Origin: an uncultured Verrucomicrobiota bacterium
GTDB lineage: Bacteria > Verrucomicrobiota > Kiritimatiellia > SS1-B-03-39 > UBA6053
Length of the DNA: 57,493 nt
Direction of reading: 5' to 3'
NCBI GenBank assembly: GCA_937127435.1
Contig: CAKZLZ010000134.1
Location: 1-57,493 of the forward strand
Part shown: in pieces, positions 1-9,085 of the stretch
Layout of the letters: each line of letters starts with the position of its first letter
How positions within the stretch are numbered: position 1 is the stretch's first letter
Program-made: the position numbers and the translations under genes
Notes under the pieces: generated by a model
Databases searched by the model: none
Told to the model about the DNA's origin: nothing
Seen by the model: only the letters and a program-made list of their open reading frames with translations

Positions 1-35
1 TCACACATTTTTTCTAAAAAAAGAAATAAAAAAAA

Positions 36-111
<76 letters not shown>

Positions 112-165
112 ACCAAAAGTGGAAATTGATTTCAGGTATCAACAAACCTTCTAATATCTTTTCCA

Positions 166-243
166 GATTTTCAGTCCTCTGCTCTACCCCTGGCCGTCGC
201 CCGGCGACAGCACGGGCAGGCAACTGAGCTATCAGGCCACCAA
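166..243 (-). pseudogene. truncated tRNA-Phe copy split by a palindromic insert
   Basis: On the minus strand this repeats the 5' half of the neighbouring tRNA-Phe (acceptor 5' strand, D-arm and anticodon arm as far as the anticodon loop) plus some upstream flank. The T-arm and 3' acceptor strand are missing. The copy is split in its D-loop by 33 extra bases at 189-221, between GCTCAGTT and GGTAGAGC. It cannot fold as a tRNA. It probably arose by a local tandem duplication followed by insertion of a small hairpin element. Confidence 0.8.
189..221. repeat. REP-like palindromic insert in the tRNA copy
   Basis: These 33 GC-rich bases are absent from the intact tRNA-Phe. They contain the perfect palindrome GTCGCC-C-GGCGAC flanked by nearly complementary ends CCTGGCC and GGGCAGG, so the element can fold into a long hairpin with an asymmetric bulge. 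The shape is that of small REP or MITE-like palindromic elements. No other copy was noticed in this window. Confidence 0.6.
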
Positions 244-501
244 AAAGTGGAGAGAGCTTCATAACCGAATTTCTTCGGATTTGTCAATCGTTGGTTTGAG
301 AAAAATTTCAGGTTCTTTTCCAGGCAACGCTGCGGCCATCTAAACCCATTGCCAAAGCATGTATGCGGGATGGATTCCTTTCGCTGTCCGATGCCCACTT
401 TTAAACAAAAAGCGTATGAATAAACCGGATATTCCCTTTGCGAAGTCACGCCCTTGCTTTTTCTGTGGAAATTCCATTAACTGGGATTATTCTGTTCCCT
501 T
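244..501. other. intergenic, upstream of mfd
   Basis: No convincing gene. Two overlapping open frames start here, but one is a shadow of mfd and the other is short with no recognisable product. The mfd promoter presumably lies here; no strong -35/-10 pair was identified. Confidence 0.5.
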
Positions 502-3500
502 ATGCCTGCGACCCCACTCGCCTCGACCTTTCCGTCGGTTTTTCATTTTTCCAGTTCCATGGCCGATTCATTTTTGCCCGTGGGAGATGCGTATGCCCTG
601 CCCGCCTGTTCAAGTGCCGCGGCGGCAGCCATCCTGAAATCATGGATGGCATCCGCTCCCGCTTATACCATCGTGGTAACCGATTCCGCACGCAGTCTGG
701 AGACAATTTATCAGGATTTCCATACCCTGTCGGGTGGCGACATGTCGGGGACAGCTTATTTCCCGGGATGGGAAGATCTTACGGATGCAGATTTGCATGG
801 CGTATCCCCTGAGATAGCCGGAGACCGGCTTCAGACCCTCACCCGTCTCCATCAGTCAACAGAACCGTTGTTGGTGTTTACCGACATCCAAAGCTTACTC
901 CAACCAGTGCCACAACCCGAAGCCCTGGCCTCGCGCACCCTGGAGGTTGAGTTGGGTAGGAGCTTGGATTTAGAGCCCTTTGCGGAGCAGTTGATTGAGC
1001 TGGGTTACAACTTCGAACCCGAAGTCACAGACAAAGGAGAGGCCGCAAAACGTGGCGGGGTATTGGACCTTTGGCCCCCGAACCAACCTTCCCCTTTCCG
1101 CTTGGAATTTTTTGGGGACGAAGTGGATTCTATCCGCAGTTTCGACCCGGCCACTCAAAGATCACTTGAAAAAGTCCAAGCGATCCAAATTCTTCCCGCG
1201 AGGGAAGCCAACACGGAGGAAAAGGCCAATTTCACCGACTACCTTCGGCCCGACACCCGGTGGTTATGGCTGGATTATCCGGCAGTAGCAGACCATGCGG
1301 TTCTTTATCAGGAATCAAAAGAAGACCCCCATTTAAGTTGGCCGGAACTTCAACATCTTATAAAATCCTGTTCGTTTAAAGGGATGCTGAAAACCGGAGA
1401 TGCCATCCACGGGGATCCCCTTCCCCTGCAACTCGAGGCTTGTGCAGGTTTATCGGACGTTCCCCGTGTCGGTGATGTTTCCTCCCAGCTTGAAGCGGCA
1501 AGGTTGAAATTAATCGAGGAACAGTGTCACCTCGCACAACATGGCTGGAACGTGGTATTCTGCCTAAATACTGAAGGTTCACGCGCAAGATTTCTTGAAG
1601 CCTATTCCAAACATTTTTCATCCATCCCCTCCGTCTACTGCGTGGAGGGAATGCTCTCTGAAGGTTTCAGAATTGCTGAATTACAATTGAGCGTGATCGG
1701 TGAACGGGACATCTATGGACTGCGGAAACCGGCAAGAAATAAATATGATCCCCATGCCGCGACCCGCAGCAAAGGATCGGGGAACATGGGTTCCCGCCTT
1801 TCCGGATGGACAGAGATTGAACCCGGCGAATGGGTGGTACACCTGGATCACGGGATTGGAAAATATTTGGGCTTGTATGAGATCGAAGTGGCCGGACAAT
1901 CCCAGGAGGTCTTAAGCATTGAATACGCGGACAGTGCCAAACTTCATGTTCCGGTGGCCCAAGCCCATCTGCTGAGCCGCTACATGGGCGTGGGAGGCGT
2001 GGTGCCTGAGCCACATCGACTGGGAGGAAGCAGTTGGGGGCGTCAAAAGATCACCGCAGAAAAAGCGGTACAGGATCTGGCGGCACAGCTGTTACAAACC
2101 CAAGCCGTCCGTGAAGCCAATCCCGGTCATGCCTTTGGTCGTGATAACACCTGGCAGGCAGAGTTTGAAGCCACGTTTCCTTTTGCAGAGACCGCCGATC
2201 AGGAATCGGCCATTGCCGAAACCAAAGCGGATATGGAACAGGCCCGTCCCATGGACCGTTTAATCTGTGGGGATGTCGGTTACGGAAAAACCGAAGTGGC
2301 GATGCGGGCGGCCTTTAAGGCGGTGATGGATGGCAAGCAGGTCGCCATGCTGGTTCCCACCACAATCTTGGCGTTGCAGCATTATCAATCCTTCGTGGAG
2401 CGTATGGCCGCCTTCCCGGTTAAAATTGAAATGCTGAGCCGTTTTCGGACCGCTGCGGAATCACGTGATGTTTTGGCGAGGCTGGCACAAGGTCAGGTCG
2501 ACATAGTGATCGGTACGCATCGCGTGGTTTCCAAAGATGTGCATTTTAAAGATTTAGGATTGGTCATTATTGATGAGGAACAGCGTTTCGGGGTCCGTCA
2601 CAAAGAGCGACTCAAGGAAATGAAAGCCATGGTGGACGTGCTCACCTTAAGCGCAACCCCTATTCCCCGAACGTTGTATTTAAGCCTGACCGGTGCCAGG
2701 GATGTCAGCAGCATTCAAACCGCGCCGAGAGAACGCCTCCCCGTCAAAACCGATGTACATGAGTTTGAGGATGAGATCATCCGCAAAGCCGTCTTGCGGG
2801 AACTGAACCGGGGCGGACAAATCTTTTTCCTCCACAACCGGGTACAAACCTTAAATAAAATACGTCTGCATTTACAGGAGCTGATCCCTGAAGCCCGTAT
2901 CAGTATGGCCCACGGCCAAATGCCTGAACGGCAACTGGAAAGTATTATGCGCCGGTTTTCGAATGGAGATTCAGACGTGTTACTCTGTACCACCATCATC
3001 GAAAGTGGTGTGGATATGCCGAATGTGAACACCATGATTATTGATCGGGCCGACCGTTTTGGTTTGGCGGAGCTCTACCAGCTCCGCGGCCGGGTCGGAC
3101 GTTATAAACATCAGGCGTACTGCCTACTCCTGCTCCCGTCCAAAGGCGGAAGCAAGTCCATCGCCAGGGAAAGAATCCGGGTAATCCGTAAATATTCCGC
3201 ATTGGGATCCGGATTTAAAATTGCGCTCAGAGATCTGGAAATACGGGGGGCGGGTAACCTGTTGGGCCCACAACAAAGCGGACACATTGCCAGTGTGGGC
3301 TTTGAACTCTACTGCCAGTTGCTTGAACAAAGTATTCGGCGATTGAAAAAATTGCCTCCGGAAAAGATTGTCGACATCAAAGTCAGGATCAGTTTTTTGA
3401 ATTTACGGCCGGATGCACGCGAAGATGAGCACGCCTGTTTCCTCCCGGTCAGCTTTATTGAAGATGAAGCCTTGCGGGTGGAAATCTATCGGCGGATGGC

Positions 3501-3789
3501 GTCCCTGGCCACCCCCGAAAAGGTGACAGAACTTGAGCAGGAAATGCAGGATCGATTTGGCAGGTTACCTGTGGCCGTTCAAAACTTATTGAAAGTGGCG
3601 CACATCCGTATCAGTGCATTCGCATTGGGATTAAATGAAGTGGATGTGCAAAAAGATAAACTTATCCTCAAGATGCCCGGAGGAAAGTATTTGCAACGGC
3701 ATCATAAAATGCCGCGCTTGTATGGAAAATCTGTATCCGACCGGCTGGATGAGTTGTTACACATCCTCAAGCACTGGCACGACGAATAA
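502..3789 (+). CDS. mfd: transcription-repair coupling factor Mfd
   Basis: Mfd is the ATP-driven DNA translocase that removes RNA polymerase stalled at lesions and recruits UvrA. The length (1095 residues) is normal for the family. In order: a UvrB-like N-terminal module (about 20-330); a CarD-like RNA-polymerase-interacting domain (about 430-500, around [16 protein letters not shown]); and a RecG-like helicase core with Walker [10 protein letters not shown] (about 590), Walker B DEEQ (about 692), LSATPIPRT, and motifs V/VI ([16 protein letters not shown]). The TRCF C-terminal domain (about 950-1060) follows. Neither candidate start has a clear ribosome site. An ATG at 559 (MADSFLPVG) would remove 19 residues and aligns about as well with known N-termini. 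It ends 15 bp from a convergent gene. Confidence 0.96.
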   Translation: MPATPLASTFPSVFHFSSSMADSFLPVGDAYALPACSSAAAAAILKSWMASAPAYTIVVTDSARSLETIYQDFHTLSGGDMSGTAYFPGWEDLTDADLHGVSPEIAGDRLQTLTRLHQSTEPLLVFTDIQSLLQPVPQPEALASRTLEVELGRSLDLEPFAEQLIELGYNFEPEVTDKGEAAKRGGVLDLWPPNQPSPFRLEFFGDEVDSIRSFDPATQRSLEKVQAIQILPAREANTEEKANFTDYLRPDTRWLWLDYPAVADHAVLYQESKEDPHLSWPELQHLIKSCSFKGMLKTGDAIHGDPLPLQLEACAGLSDVPRVGDVSSQLEAARLKLIEEQCHLAQHGWNVVFCLNTEGSRARFLEAYSKHFSSIPSVYCVEGMLSEGFRIAELQLSVIGERDIYGLRKPARNKYDPHAATRSKGSGNMGSRLSGWTEIEPGEWVVHLDHGIGKYLGLYEIEVAGQSQEVLSIEYADSAKLHVPVAQAHLLSRYMGVGGVVPEPHRLGGSSWGRQKITAEKAVQDLAAQLLQTQAVREANPGHAFGRDNTWQAEFEATFPFAETADQESAIAETKADMEQARPMDRLICGDVGYGKTEVAMRAAFKAVMDGKQVAMLVPTTILALQHYQSFVERMAAFPVKIEMLSRFRTAAESRDVLARLAQGQVDIVIGTHRVVSKDVHFKDLGLVIIDEEQRFGVRHKERLKEMKAMVDVLTLSATPIPRTLYLSLTGARDVSSIQTAPRERLPVKTDVHEFEDEIIRKAVLRELNRGGQIFFLHNRVQTLNKIRLHLQELIPEARISMAHGQMPERQLESIMRRFSNGDSDVLLCTTIIESGVDMPNVNTMIIDRADRFGLAELYQLRGRVGRYKHQAYCLLLLPSKGGSKSIARERIRVIRKYSALGSGFKIALRDLEIRGAGNLLGPQQSGHIASVGFELYCQLLEQSIRRLKKLPPEKIVDIKVRISFLNLRPDAREDEHACFLPVSFIEDEALRVEIYRRMASLATPEKVTELEQEMQDRFGRLPVAVQNLLKVAHIRISAFALGLNEVDVQKDKLILKMPGGKYLQRHHKMPRLYGKSVSDRLDELLHILKHWHDE

Positions 3790-3804
3790 TCAAATGATCT
3801 GATC

Positions 3805-4557
3805 TTATCGGGGGAACCAGTTCTGAAGAACTTTTTCGCCGGAGCCGTCATTTTTCATGTTTTCCAGAATCAGATTCACTTCTTCAAGCAGCGCAAGGTT
3901 GTTTTTTGAAATCCCCCAGGCCAGGGATTCGTTGTTCATGAGTTTAGGGAATGCGACCAGATCAGCCTCGTTTTCGGCTGCGATCCACCAAATGAGCGGT
4001 GCATCATGAATGACCATATTTACTTTGCCTTTTTTAAGTGCGGCGACGGCCCCTTCTTTGTCGTTAAAGACAAGTATTTTCGCTTTCTCATATGAATTCC
4101 GTGAAAAGATTTCCCCGGTAGTATCTTTAATGACCCCGATACTTGAACTCTGATGACGCATCACGCTTTGAAACAAACCGGCAGGGGCATAATCCGTACG
4201 GCGGAAAATTGCAGTTAAACCCGAAACCATATAAGGTTTGGTGAAGTTGACCCGATATTCACGGGTAGAGGTGATGCTCATCCCTGACATAATAATGTCC
4301 GTTTTATTTTCTTCTAAATAATTGATTTGTTTGGACCAGGGCACTTCCACAAACACCAGTTCACGATTCAACTCCTTACTGAGCTTACGGGCAAAATCCG
4401 CCTCCACCCCCGAAATTTGTCCCCCTTGCTTAAAGATCAAGGGAGGAGAATCCGGAGAAACACCTACCCGTAATTTCGCCGGATCAGGAGCCGGAGAGGG
4501 ACTGAGACAGCCGGTAAGAAAAAGGAAGGGTGTGAGCAAAAGGAGAAAATGTTTCAT
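3805..4557 (-). CDS. family 3 extracellular solute-binding lipoprotein
   Basis: A 250-residue periplasmic binding protein of the SBP_bac_3 type, which usually captures amino acids for an ABC importer. The N-terminus MKHFLLLLTPFLFLTGC is a lipoprotein signal peptide with lipobox LTGC (Cys17), so the mature protein should be membrane-anchored. The body shows the usual pattern of an early LRVGVSPDSPPL strand, GVEADFARKLSKEL, and the conserved MSGMSITSTREYRVNFTKPY segment. No permease or ATPase gene is adjacent, so it may serve a distant transporter or act as a sensor. The ligand cannot be told from the sequence. Confidence 0.85.
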   Translation of the reverse strand: MKHFLLLLTPFLFLTGCLSPSPAPDPAKLRVGVSPDSPPLIFKQGGQISGVEADFARKLSKELNRELVFVEVPWSKQINYLEENKTDIIMSGMSITSTREYRVNFTKPYMVSGLTAIFRRTDYAPAGLFQSVMRHQSSSIGVIKDTTGEIFSRNSYEKAKILVFNDKEGAVAALKKGKVNMVIHDAPLIWWIAAENEADLVAFPKLMNNESLAWGISKNNLALLEEVNLILENMKNDGSGEKVLQNWFPR

Positions 4558-4709
4558 TATAAAAGTTCCATCACAGTTAAAAGTGGCAATGAAAGACTAC
4601 TATGCGGAAAATTCCAAAAAGAGCCATCTCTAAATGAATCAGGCTAAAGCATCTAAACCCGCCGACTTCCAGGCTCGACAAATGCCTGCAGATCCTATGA
4701 AGAAGAATC

Positions 4710-5423
4710 ATGTCTGATACCCCTGCCCTTTCTGTCATTCTTCCGGTTTATAATGAATCAGAAGCCATCGTCCCCGTCCTTAAAGAATTGGCGGAAGTTT
4801 TGGAGTCCCGATGGACCTCCAACTGGGAGATATTGGCTGTAAATGACGGATCGAATGATGACACCGCAGAAAAAATACTCGAAATTACTGCGCAATACCC
4901 AGGCATCCGCCTACTGAATCTCGCACAAAATGTGGGACAGTCCGGCGCGTTGTGGATGGGTTTCCGGGAAGCCAAATCCGATTGGCTCGCCACCCTGGAT
5001 GCCGATGGGCAAAACGACCCGGCCGATTTACCCGGCATGTGGGACGCTATAGGAGACGCGGATGCTATTTTCGGGTACCGGGCCGAACGCAAAGACACCT
5101 GGTCCAAAAAAATCGGCAGCAAGCTGGCAAACGGGGTCCGCAACGGCATTCTCAAAGAAGAAATCAGGGATACCGGCTGCGCCATCAAAATATTCAAAAA
5201 ATCTCTCACCCACAGACTGATGCCTTGGAATGGGATGCACCGTTTTCTGGGATCTCTGTTTTTTATGCAGAAAGCTAAAATCGTGCAACAACCTGTGAAC
5301 CATAGACCCCGCTCGGCCGGCACCAGCAAATATACCAACTGGGGACGCCTCAAGAAAACCTGGTGGGATCTGTTTGCGGTTCGCTGGTTACGTTCTCGTT
5401 ATGTGCACGTGAAGCTCAAGTAA
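4710..5423 (+). CDS. family 2 glycosyltransferase, polyprenol-phosphate sugar transferase type
   Basis: A 237-residue GT2 enzyme of the DPM1-like subgroup, which moves a sugar from a nucleotide donor to a polyprenol phosphate on the cytoplasmic face of the membrane. It has the N-terminal strand SVILPVYNESEAI, the nucleotide-binding EILAVNDGSNDDT, and the metal-binding LDADGQNDPADLP (about residue 92). It lacks C-terminal membrane helices, like the short soluble members. No partner gene is adjacent and the sugar is unknown. The stop codon lies at the edge of a palindromic repeat (see 5425-5466). Confidence 0.88.
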   Translation: MSDTPALSVILPVYNESEAIVPVLKELAEVLESRWTSNWEILAVNDGSNDDTAEKILEITAQYPGIRLLNLAQNVGQSGALWMGFREAKSDWLATLDADGQNDPADLPGMWDAIGDADAIFGYRAERKDTWSKKIGSKLANGVRNGILKEEIRDTGCAIKIFKKSLTHRLMPWNGMHRFLGSLFFMQKAKIVQQPVNHRPRSAGTSKYTNWGRLKKTWWDLFAVRWLRSRYVHVKLK

Positions 5424-5424
5424 C

Positions 5425-5466
5425 GCAGGCATTCCTGCCTGCGGGAAAACAGGCATTCCTGCCTGT
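5425..5466 (+). repeat. two palindromic repeats after the glycosyltransferase
   Basis: Two copies of a short imperfect palindrome, CAGGCATTCCTGCCTG, sit in tandem at 5425-5442 (with G/C outer pairs) and 5449-5466 (with A/T outer pairs). The first begins immediately after the TAA stop codon. The changed outer bases remain complementary, which suggests the hairpin is maintained. A third copy lies in inverse orientation at 5548-5567. Confidence 0.75.
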
Positions 5467-5491
5467 CCAAATCGACCTGGAATTTTGAAAT

Positions 5492-5532
5492 AAAAAAGCC
5501 TTCTCCAAAAGCAAAGCTTTATGAAGAAGGCT
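5492..5532 (-). terminator. rho-independent terminator of leuCD
   Basis: On the minus strand the 8-bp stem AGCCTTCT/AGAAGGCT encloses a second stem (AAAGC/GCTTT) and is followed by a T run. It lies 36 bp beyond the leuD stop. The opposite strand has only A residues upstream and a weak tail, so the main use should be for leuD. Confidence 0.75.
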
Positions 5533-5547
5533 AAAAGCCCAGGGCCC

Positions 5548-5567
5548 CTCAGGCAGGAATACCTGAG
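5548..5567 (-). repeat. third copy of the palindromic repeat, next to the leuD stop
   Basis: In inverse orientation to the copies at 5425-5466, this reads CTCAGGTATTCCTGCCTGAG less its end variation on the minus strand. It directly follows the leuD stop, giving TAAC-n-CAGG at both gene ends. Confidence 0.7.
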
Positions 5568-6206
5568 TTACTGATGAATCCAGGTCGCGTGCTTGGTTTC
5601 GAATTCTTTGATGTCGTCCAGGTAGAGCAGGGATTCCTCGATATCATCGAGACCTTTCAGCAACTTGTTTTTGACACTGGGGTCATACTCAAAATCAAAG
5701 GTAACTTCACTTTCCCCATGCAGAGTCAGCTTTTGGTTTTCTAAATCTACCGTCGCTTCCAAACCTTCTTCACCGTAAACAGCTTTAAAAATGGTTTCAA
5801 CTTCGGCTTCGGAAAGCTCAATGGTTACCACCCCGTTTTTAGAACAGTTGTTTTTAAAGATGTCCGCGAAACCGGGAATGTAATCATCCCCTTCCCCGCG
5901 ATAAGGCGCAATAATCACTTTGTAGCCGTCCTGAGCCAAAGCCCAAACCGCGTGCTCACGACTGGAGCCGCAGCCAAAGTTGTTGCGGGTCACCAACAAT
6001 GACCGTTTTTCGTAACGGGGAGCATTCAGTTCAAAATCAGGATTCACATCCCCATTCAAAACATAGCGCCAGTCAAAGAATGCACTGGGACCGAATCCGG
6101 TACGGGCAATGGATTTCAAAAACTGCTTCGGAATGATCTGGTCCGTATCCACATTGGCACGGTCCAAAGGAGCTAAAATTCCACGATGAGTTGTAAATGC
6201 TTCCAT
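5568..6206 (-). CDS. leuD: 3-isopropylmalate dehydratase, small subunit
   Basis: LeuD is the swivelling small subunit of isopropylmalate isomerase, which converts 2- to 3-isopropylmalate in leucine synthesis together with LeuC. At 212 residues it has normal length. Signature segments are LDRANVDTDQIIPKQFLK near the N-terminus and the substrate-loop NFGCGSSREHAVWAL. The start ATG follows the leuC stop after a single base, so the two are translated together. A terminator lies downstream. Confidence 0.97.
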   Translation of the reverse strand: MEAFTTHRGILAPLDRANVDTDQIIPKQFLKSIARTGFGPSAFFDWRYVLNGDVNPDFELNAPRYEKRSLLVTRNNFGCGSSREHAVWALAQDGYKVIIAPYRGEGDDYIPGFADIFKNNCSKNGVVTIELSEAEVETIFKAVYGEEGLEATVDLENQKLTLHGESEVTFDFEYDPSVKNKLLKGLDDIEESLLYLDDIKEFETKHATWIHQ

Positions 6207-6207
6207 A

Positions 6208-7620
6208 TTAGTTTCCTCCGTTCCAAGTGCGAATATCTACAAAGTGACCGGCAACCGCTGCAGCCGCGGCCATTTCCGGGCTCACCAAGTGGGTCCGTCC
6301 GCCAGCACCCTGACGGCCTTCAAAGTTACGATTCGATGTGGATGCACAACGTTCTTGCGGTGCCAATTTATCAGGATTCATGGCCAAACACATGCTGCAA
6401 CCTGCCCAGCGCCATTCGGCACCCGCGGCGGTAAAGATTTTGTCCAACCCTTCCGCTTCCGCCTGTTTGCGAACCTGCTGGGAACCGGGGACCACCAATA
6501 ATTTGATGTGATCTGCTTTCTTCTTGCCGTCCAAAACTTTGGCGGCACGGCGTAAATCTTCGATACGCGAATTGGTGCAGCTTCCGATGAATACGGTATC
6601 CAGTTTGCAATCCGCCAAAGCCTGACCTGCTTCCAAGCCCATATAATCCAGAGCTTTTTGAACATCACCGGCGCTGTATCCCGGAACATCATCCAGTCCG
6701 GGAACCGGTAAATCCACATCGATCACCATGCCGGGACTGGTACCCCAACTGACTTGCGGCGCTATTTTAGAAGCATCGATCACCAAAGTCCGATCAAATT
6801 TTGCGTCAGGATCACTGGGGAGTTTCTTCCACTCTTCAATCGCTTTTTCCAATTCTTCCCCTTTGGGAACGAAAGGACGATCTTCAGCCAAAACATAATC
6901 GATGGTGGTTTGGTCGGGAGCAATCAAGCCCGCTTTCGCACCGCCTTCGATGGCCATGTTACAAATGGTCATGCGTGCTTCCATAGACAGGGCTTCAACC
7001 GCTTCGCCACAGAATTCAAATACAGAACCGGTTGCACCTGCAGTGCCGATGATACCGATTAATTTCAGCACCATATCTTTAGAGTGTACATGCGGACTTA
7101 ATTTTCCGGTATATTCCACTTTAAAGGTTTTCGGTTTCTTTTGGCGCAAGGTCTGGGTTGCCAAAACGTGTTCCACTTCCGAAGTGCCGATCCCAAAGGC
7201 CAAAGTACCAAAAGCGCCATGGGTGGAGGTGTGGGAATCACCACAAACCAAAGTCAGTCCGGGAACCGTGATCCCCATTTCAGGACCGATCACATGAACA
7301 ATCCCCTGGTGGTCATCACCGATGCCGTAGAGATGAATCCCGTTCTCTTTACAGTTGGTTTCCAAAGCTTCAACCTGCGCTTTGGAAATGGGGTCTTTAA
7401 TGGTCAAACGGGTGTCGTCGGTCGGAACATTGTGATCCATGGTGGAAAAAGTAAGTTCCGGATGACGCACTTTGCGACCGGTCAAACGCAAGCCTTCAAA
7501 AGCCTGGGGACTGGTAACTTCGTGCACCAAGTGACGGTCGATGTAGATCAATGAAGTCCCATCGGGCAGTTCGCGGACCACGTGACGGTCCCAAATTTTA
7601 TCAAAAAGAGTCTTAGCCAT
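6208..7620 (-). CDS. leuC: 3-isopropylmalate dehydratase, large subunit
   Basis: LeuC is the large, [4Fe-4S]-carrying subunit of isopropylmalate isomerase. The 470-residue length is typical. The three cluster cysteines are visible in [14 protein letters not shown] (first region), FIGSCTNSR and [10 protein letters not shown]. The N-terminus [15 protein letters not shown] matches the family, and an AGGA-like ribosome site lies shortly upstream. It is the first gene of the leuCD pair. No attenuator or T-box was found in the 76-bp leader. Confidence 0.97.
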   Translation of the reverse strand: MAKTLFDKIWDRHVVRELPDGTSLIYIDRHLVHEVTSPQAFEGLRLTGRKVRHPELTFSTMDHNVPTDDTRLTIKDPISKAQVEALETNCKENGIHLYGIGDDHQGIVHVIGPEMGITVPGLTLVCGDSHTSTHGAFGTLAFGIGTSEVEHVLATQTLRQKKPKTFKVEYTGKLSPHVHSKDMVLKLIGIIGTAGATGSVFEFCGEAVEALSMEARMTICNMAIEGGAKAGLIAPDQTTIDYVLAEDRPFVPKGEELEKAIEEWKKLPSDPDAKFDRTLVIDASKIAPQVSWGTSPGMVIDVDLPVPGLDDVPGYSAGDVQKALDYMGLEAGQALADCKLDTVFIGSCTNSRIEDLRRAAKVLDGKKKADHIKLLVVPGSQQVRKQAEAEGLDKIFTAAGAEWRWAGCSMCLAMNPDKLAPQERCASTSNRNFEGRQGAGGRTHLVSPEMAAAAAVAGHFVDIRTWNGGN

Positions 7621-7696
7621 AGAATATTCCTGTTTAGAAAAGGCTGGCTTTATAACTAAAATCCCCCTGCTTGCAACAGAAAGAAGTCACAGAATT

Positions 7697-8137
7697 TCAG
7701 GGGTATTCCGCCAATTCAAGCAGGATGCCTTCTGGGCCCCGGAAATAGACCAAACGTTTTCCGGTTTTCTCGTAGGTGTGAACAGGACTTAAGAATTCAA
7801 TCCCTTCTCCGCTGAGCCGTTCCACCACAGCGTCTATTTCCGATACCGCAAAGGCGAGATGACGGAATCCCTGATCATTCGCTTTATTTTCCTGTATTTC
7901 CATTTCCGAGGCGGGTGCATCATAGCGTATCAATTCCAACCGTACATCCGAATCCGGCAAATGGAGTTTCACATATTCCGCCTGTACATTCTCCAACCCC
8001 ACGATCTTTGAGATCCAGGCTCCGGATAGTTCCGCACGGTCCTCGATCTCAAACCCAAGCAAAACAAAAAAATCCGCCACCTGATCCAGGTCATGGACGA
8101 CGATATTCAGATGATCAATGGTGGATAAGAGAGGCAT
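7697..8137 (-). CDS. VOC-superfamily protein (glyoxalase/dioxygenase fold)
   Basis: A 146-residue protein made of two beta-alpha-beta-beta-beta modules, as in glyoxalase I and related metal enzymes. Module 1 starts with TIDHLNIVVHDLDQVADFF and contains VRLELIRY. Module 2 has GFRHLAFAVSEIDAV and ends GPEGILLELAEY. The His and Glu residues in these four strands are in the usual metal-ligand places. The substrate is unknown. It lies 76 bp upstream of leuC on the same strand and may be cotranscribed. Confidence 0.85.
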   Translation of the reverse strand: MPLLSTIDHLNIVVHDLDQVADFFVLLGFEIEDRAELSGAWISKIVGLENVQAEYVKLHLPDSDVRLELIRYDAPASEMEIQENKANDQGFRHLAFAVSEIDAVVERLSGEGIEFLSPVHTYEKTGKRLVYFRGPEGILLELAEYP

Positions 8138-8270
8138 AACAAATCATAAAGAAGAGAATCACACTCTAGTATTTGACTGCAGCAAGTCAACCCAACCCCC
8201 ACCCGGGTGCATACAAATTTTGACAAAATCCGCCTCCCGCAAACTTTTCTCATTTTTCGAAACAAAACGC

Positions 8271-8300
8271 TTGCCAAAACCACCCGGTCTGTAGTACATT
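8271..8300 (+). promoter_or_regulatory. possible promoter of tRNA-fMet
   Basis: TTGCCA at 8271 and TACATT at 8295 are separated by 18 bp, about 63 bp ahead of the tRNA. They match the housekeeping consensus only partly. A better -35 (TTGACA at 8220) is also present but has no good -10 partner. Confidence 0.35.
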
Positions 8301-8362
8301 CCGCCTCCAACTAAAAGGAAAACCTTCCACACCTGGAGGAAGCGAATTTCCACGAATTTCAT

Positions 8363-8473
<111 letters not shown>

Positions 8474-8483
8474 ATTTTTTTTG

Positions 8484-8701
8484 GCCTAACACCTAAGAAA
8501 TTCGGGGTTTGGGGTCGTTTGGGGGGAAGATCTTCCCGATTTAGATATTTTGGGGCTTTTGCGCAATCCGGATGATTCGCCGGATGATTCGACAACTTCG
8601 GGAATGGGGATTTTGAATTGAATGAAGGGTAAAGAGTAAGATGGAACCCAGTTTCAAGTGGACCAGCTTCTTGGAGTCAGGTCACTCAACCAAAAAACTC
8701 T
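8484..8701. other. island left arm, no gene
   Basis: No open frame of note. It contains the 33-bp repeat shared with the right end of the island (8567-8599). The stretch just after it resembles 10659-10690 inside the island (shared TCGACA, CTTCGGG and ATTTTGAAT blocks), so it is probably a decayed sequence duplicated within the element. Confidence 0.5.
8567..8599 (+). repeat. sub-terminal island repeat, left copy
   Basis: A tandem 12-bp unit (GGATGATTCGCC then GGATGATTCGAC) followed by AACTTC. It matches 20248-20280 at 29 of 33 positions, in the same orientation. The two lie about 94 and 88 bp inside the perfect attachment repeats. Arm-type recombinase or excisionase binding sites often look like this; that role is inferred. 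Confidence 0.6.
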
Positions 8702-9085
8702 CTACCAATCCTCCAACATAGTATAGAATGACTGTCTGTTGATGCTTGTTAAGGGTTTCTCAAAATATCTTAATCGAGTGTCTTGGTCGAGTAGCACGCT
8801 GGATTTATCTCTAGCTGAAAGAATCAAAATGGGGATATTAGGATTCATTTCACGAATTCTTATGTAGAGAGCAATCCCTGTTTCTTCGCCCTCCATATGC
8901 GACATTCGAGAGCCGAGGCGCAACATCAGGTCGAGAACTACAGCATCATATTGATGAATTTTACAAAATTCATCAATCGCATCGTCAGCATCCTTCTTCA
9001 AGGTAATTTTATGTCCCCTACAAATAAGGTCATCCTTTAAGTATCCAGCGAACTCAGGGCTATCTTCGATTACAAGGATTTTCAT
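8702..9085 (-). CDS. stand-alone receiver-domain response regulator
   Basis: A 127-residue protein that is essentially one CheY-like receiver domain with no output domain. Conserved residues are present: acidic pair Glu7/Asp8 in LVIEDSPE, phospho-acceptor Asp52 in AVVLDLML, Ser90 in ILILSARD and Lys110 in YFEKPL. The loop after Asp52 is longer than usual (about residues 55-70). Its ATG overlaps the stop of the TIR-kinase gene by 4 bp, so it is very likely the phosphorylation partner of that kinase. With no DNA-binding domain it should act by protein contact or as a phosphate sink. Confidence 0.85.
   Translation of the reverse strand: MKILVIEDSPEFAGYLKDDLICRGHKITLKKDADDAIDEFCKIHQYDAVVLDLMLRLGSRMSHMEGEETGIALYIRIREMNPNIPILILSARDKSSVLLDQDTRLRYFEKPLTSINRQSFYTMLEDW

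Noticed and set aside
359..812. Two plus-strand frames of 92 and 124 codons before and over the mfd start
   Set aside because: They overlap mfd in another frame, have proline- and cysteine-rich shadow composition, and match no family.
4748..5353. 201-codon minus-strand frame opposite the glycosyltransferase
   Set aside because: Complete overlap with a clear GT2 gene; composition is that of an antisense shadow.
7621..7696. Leucine attenuator or T-box ahead of leuC
   Set aside because: No run of Leu codons and no T-box sequence in the short leader.
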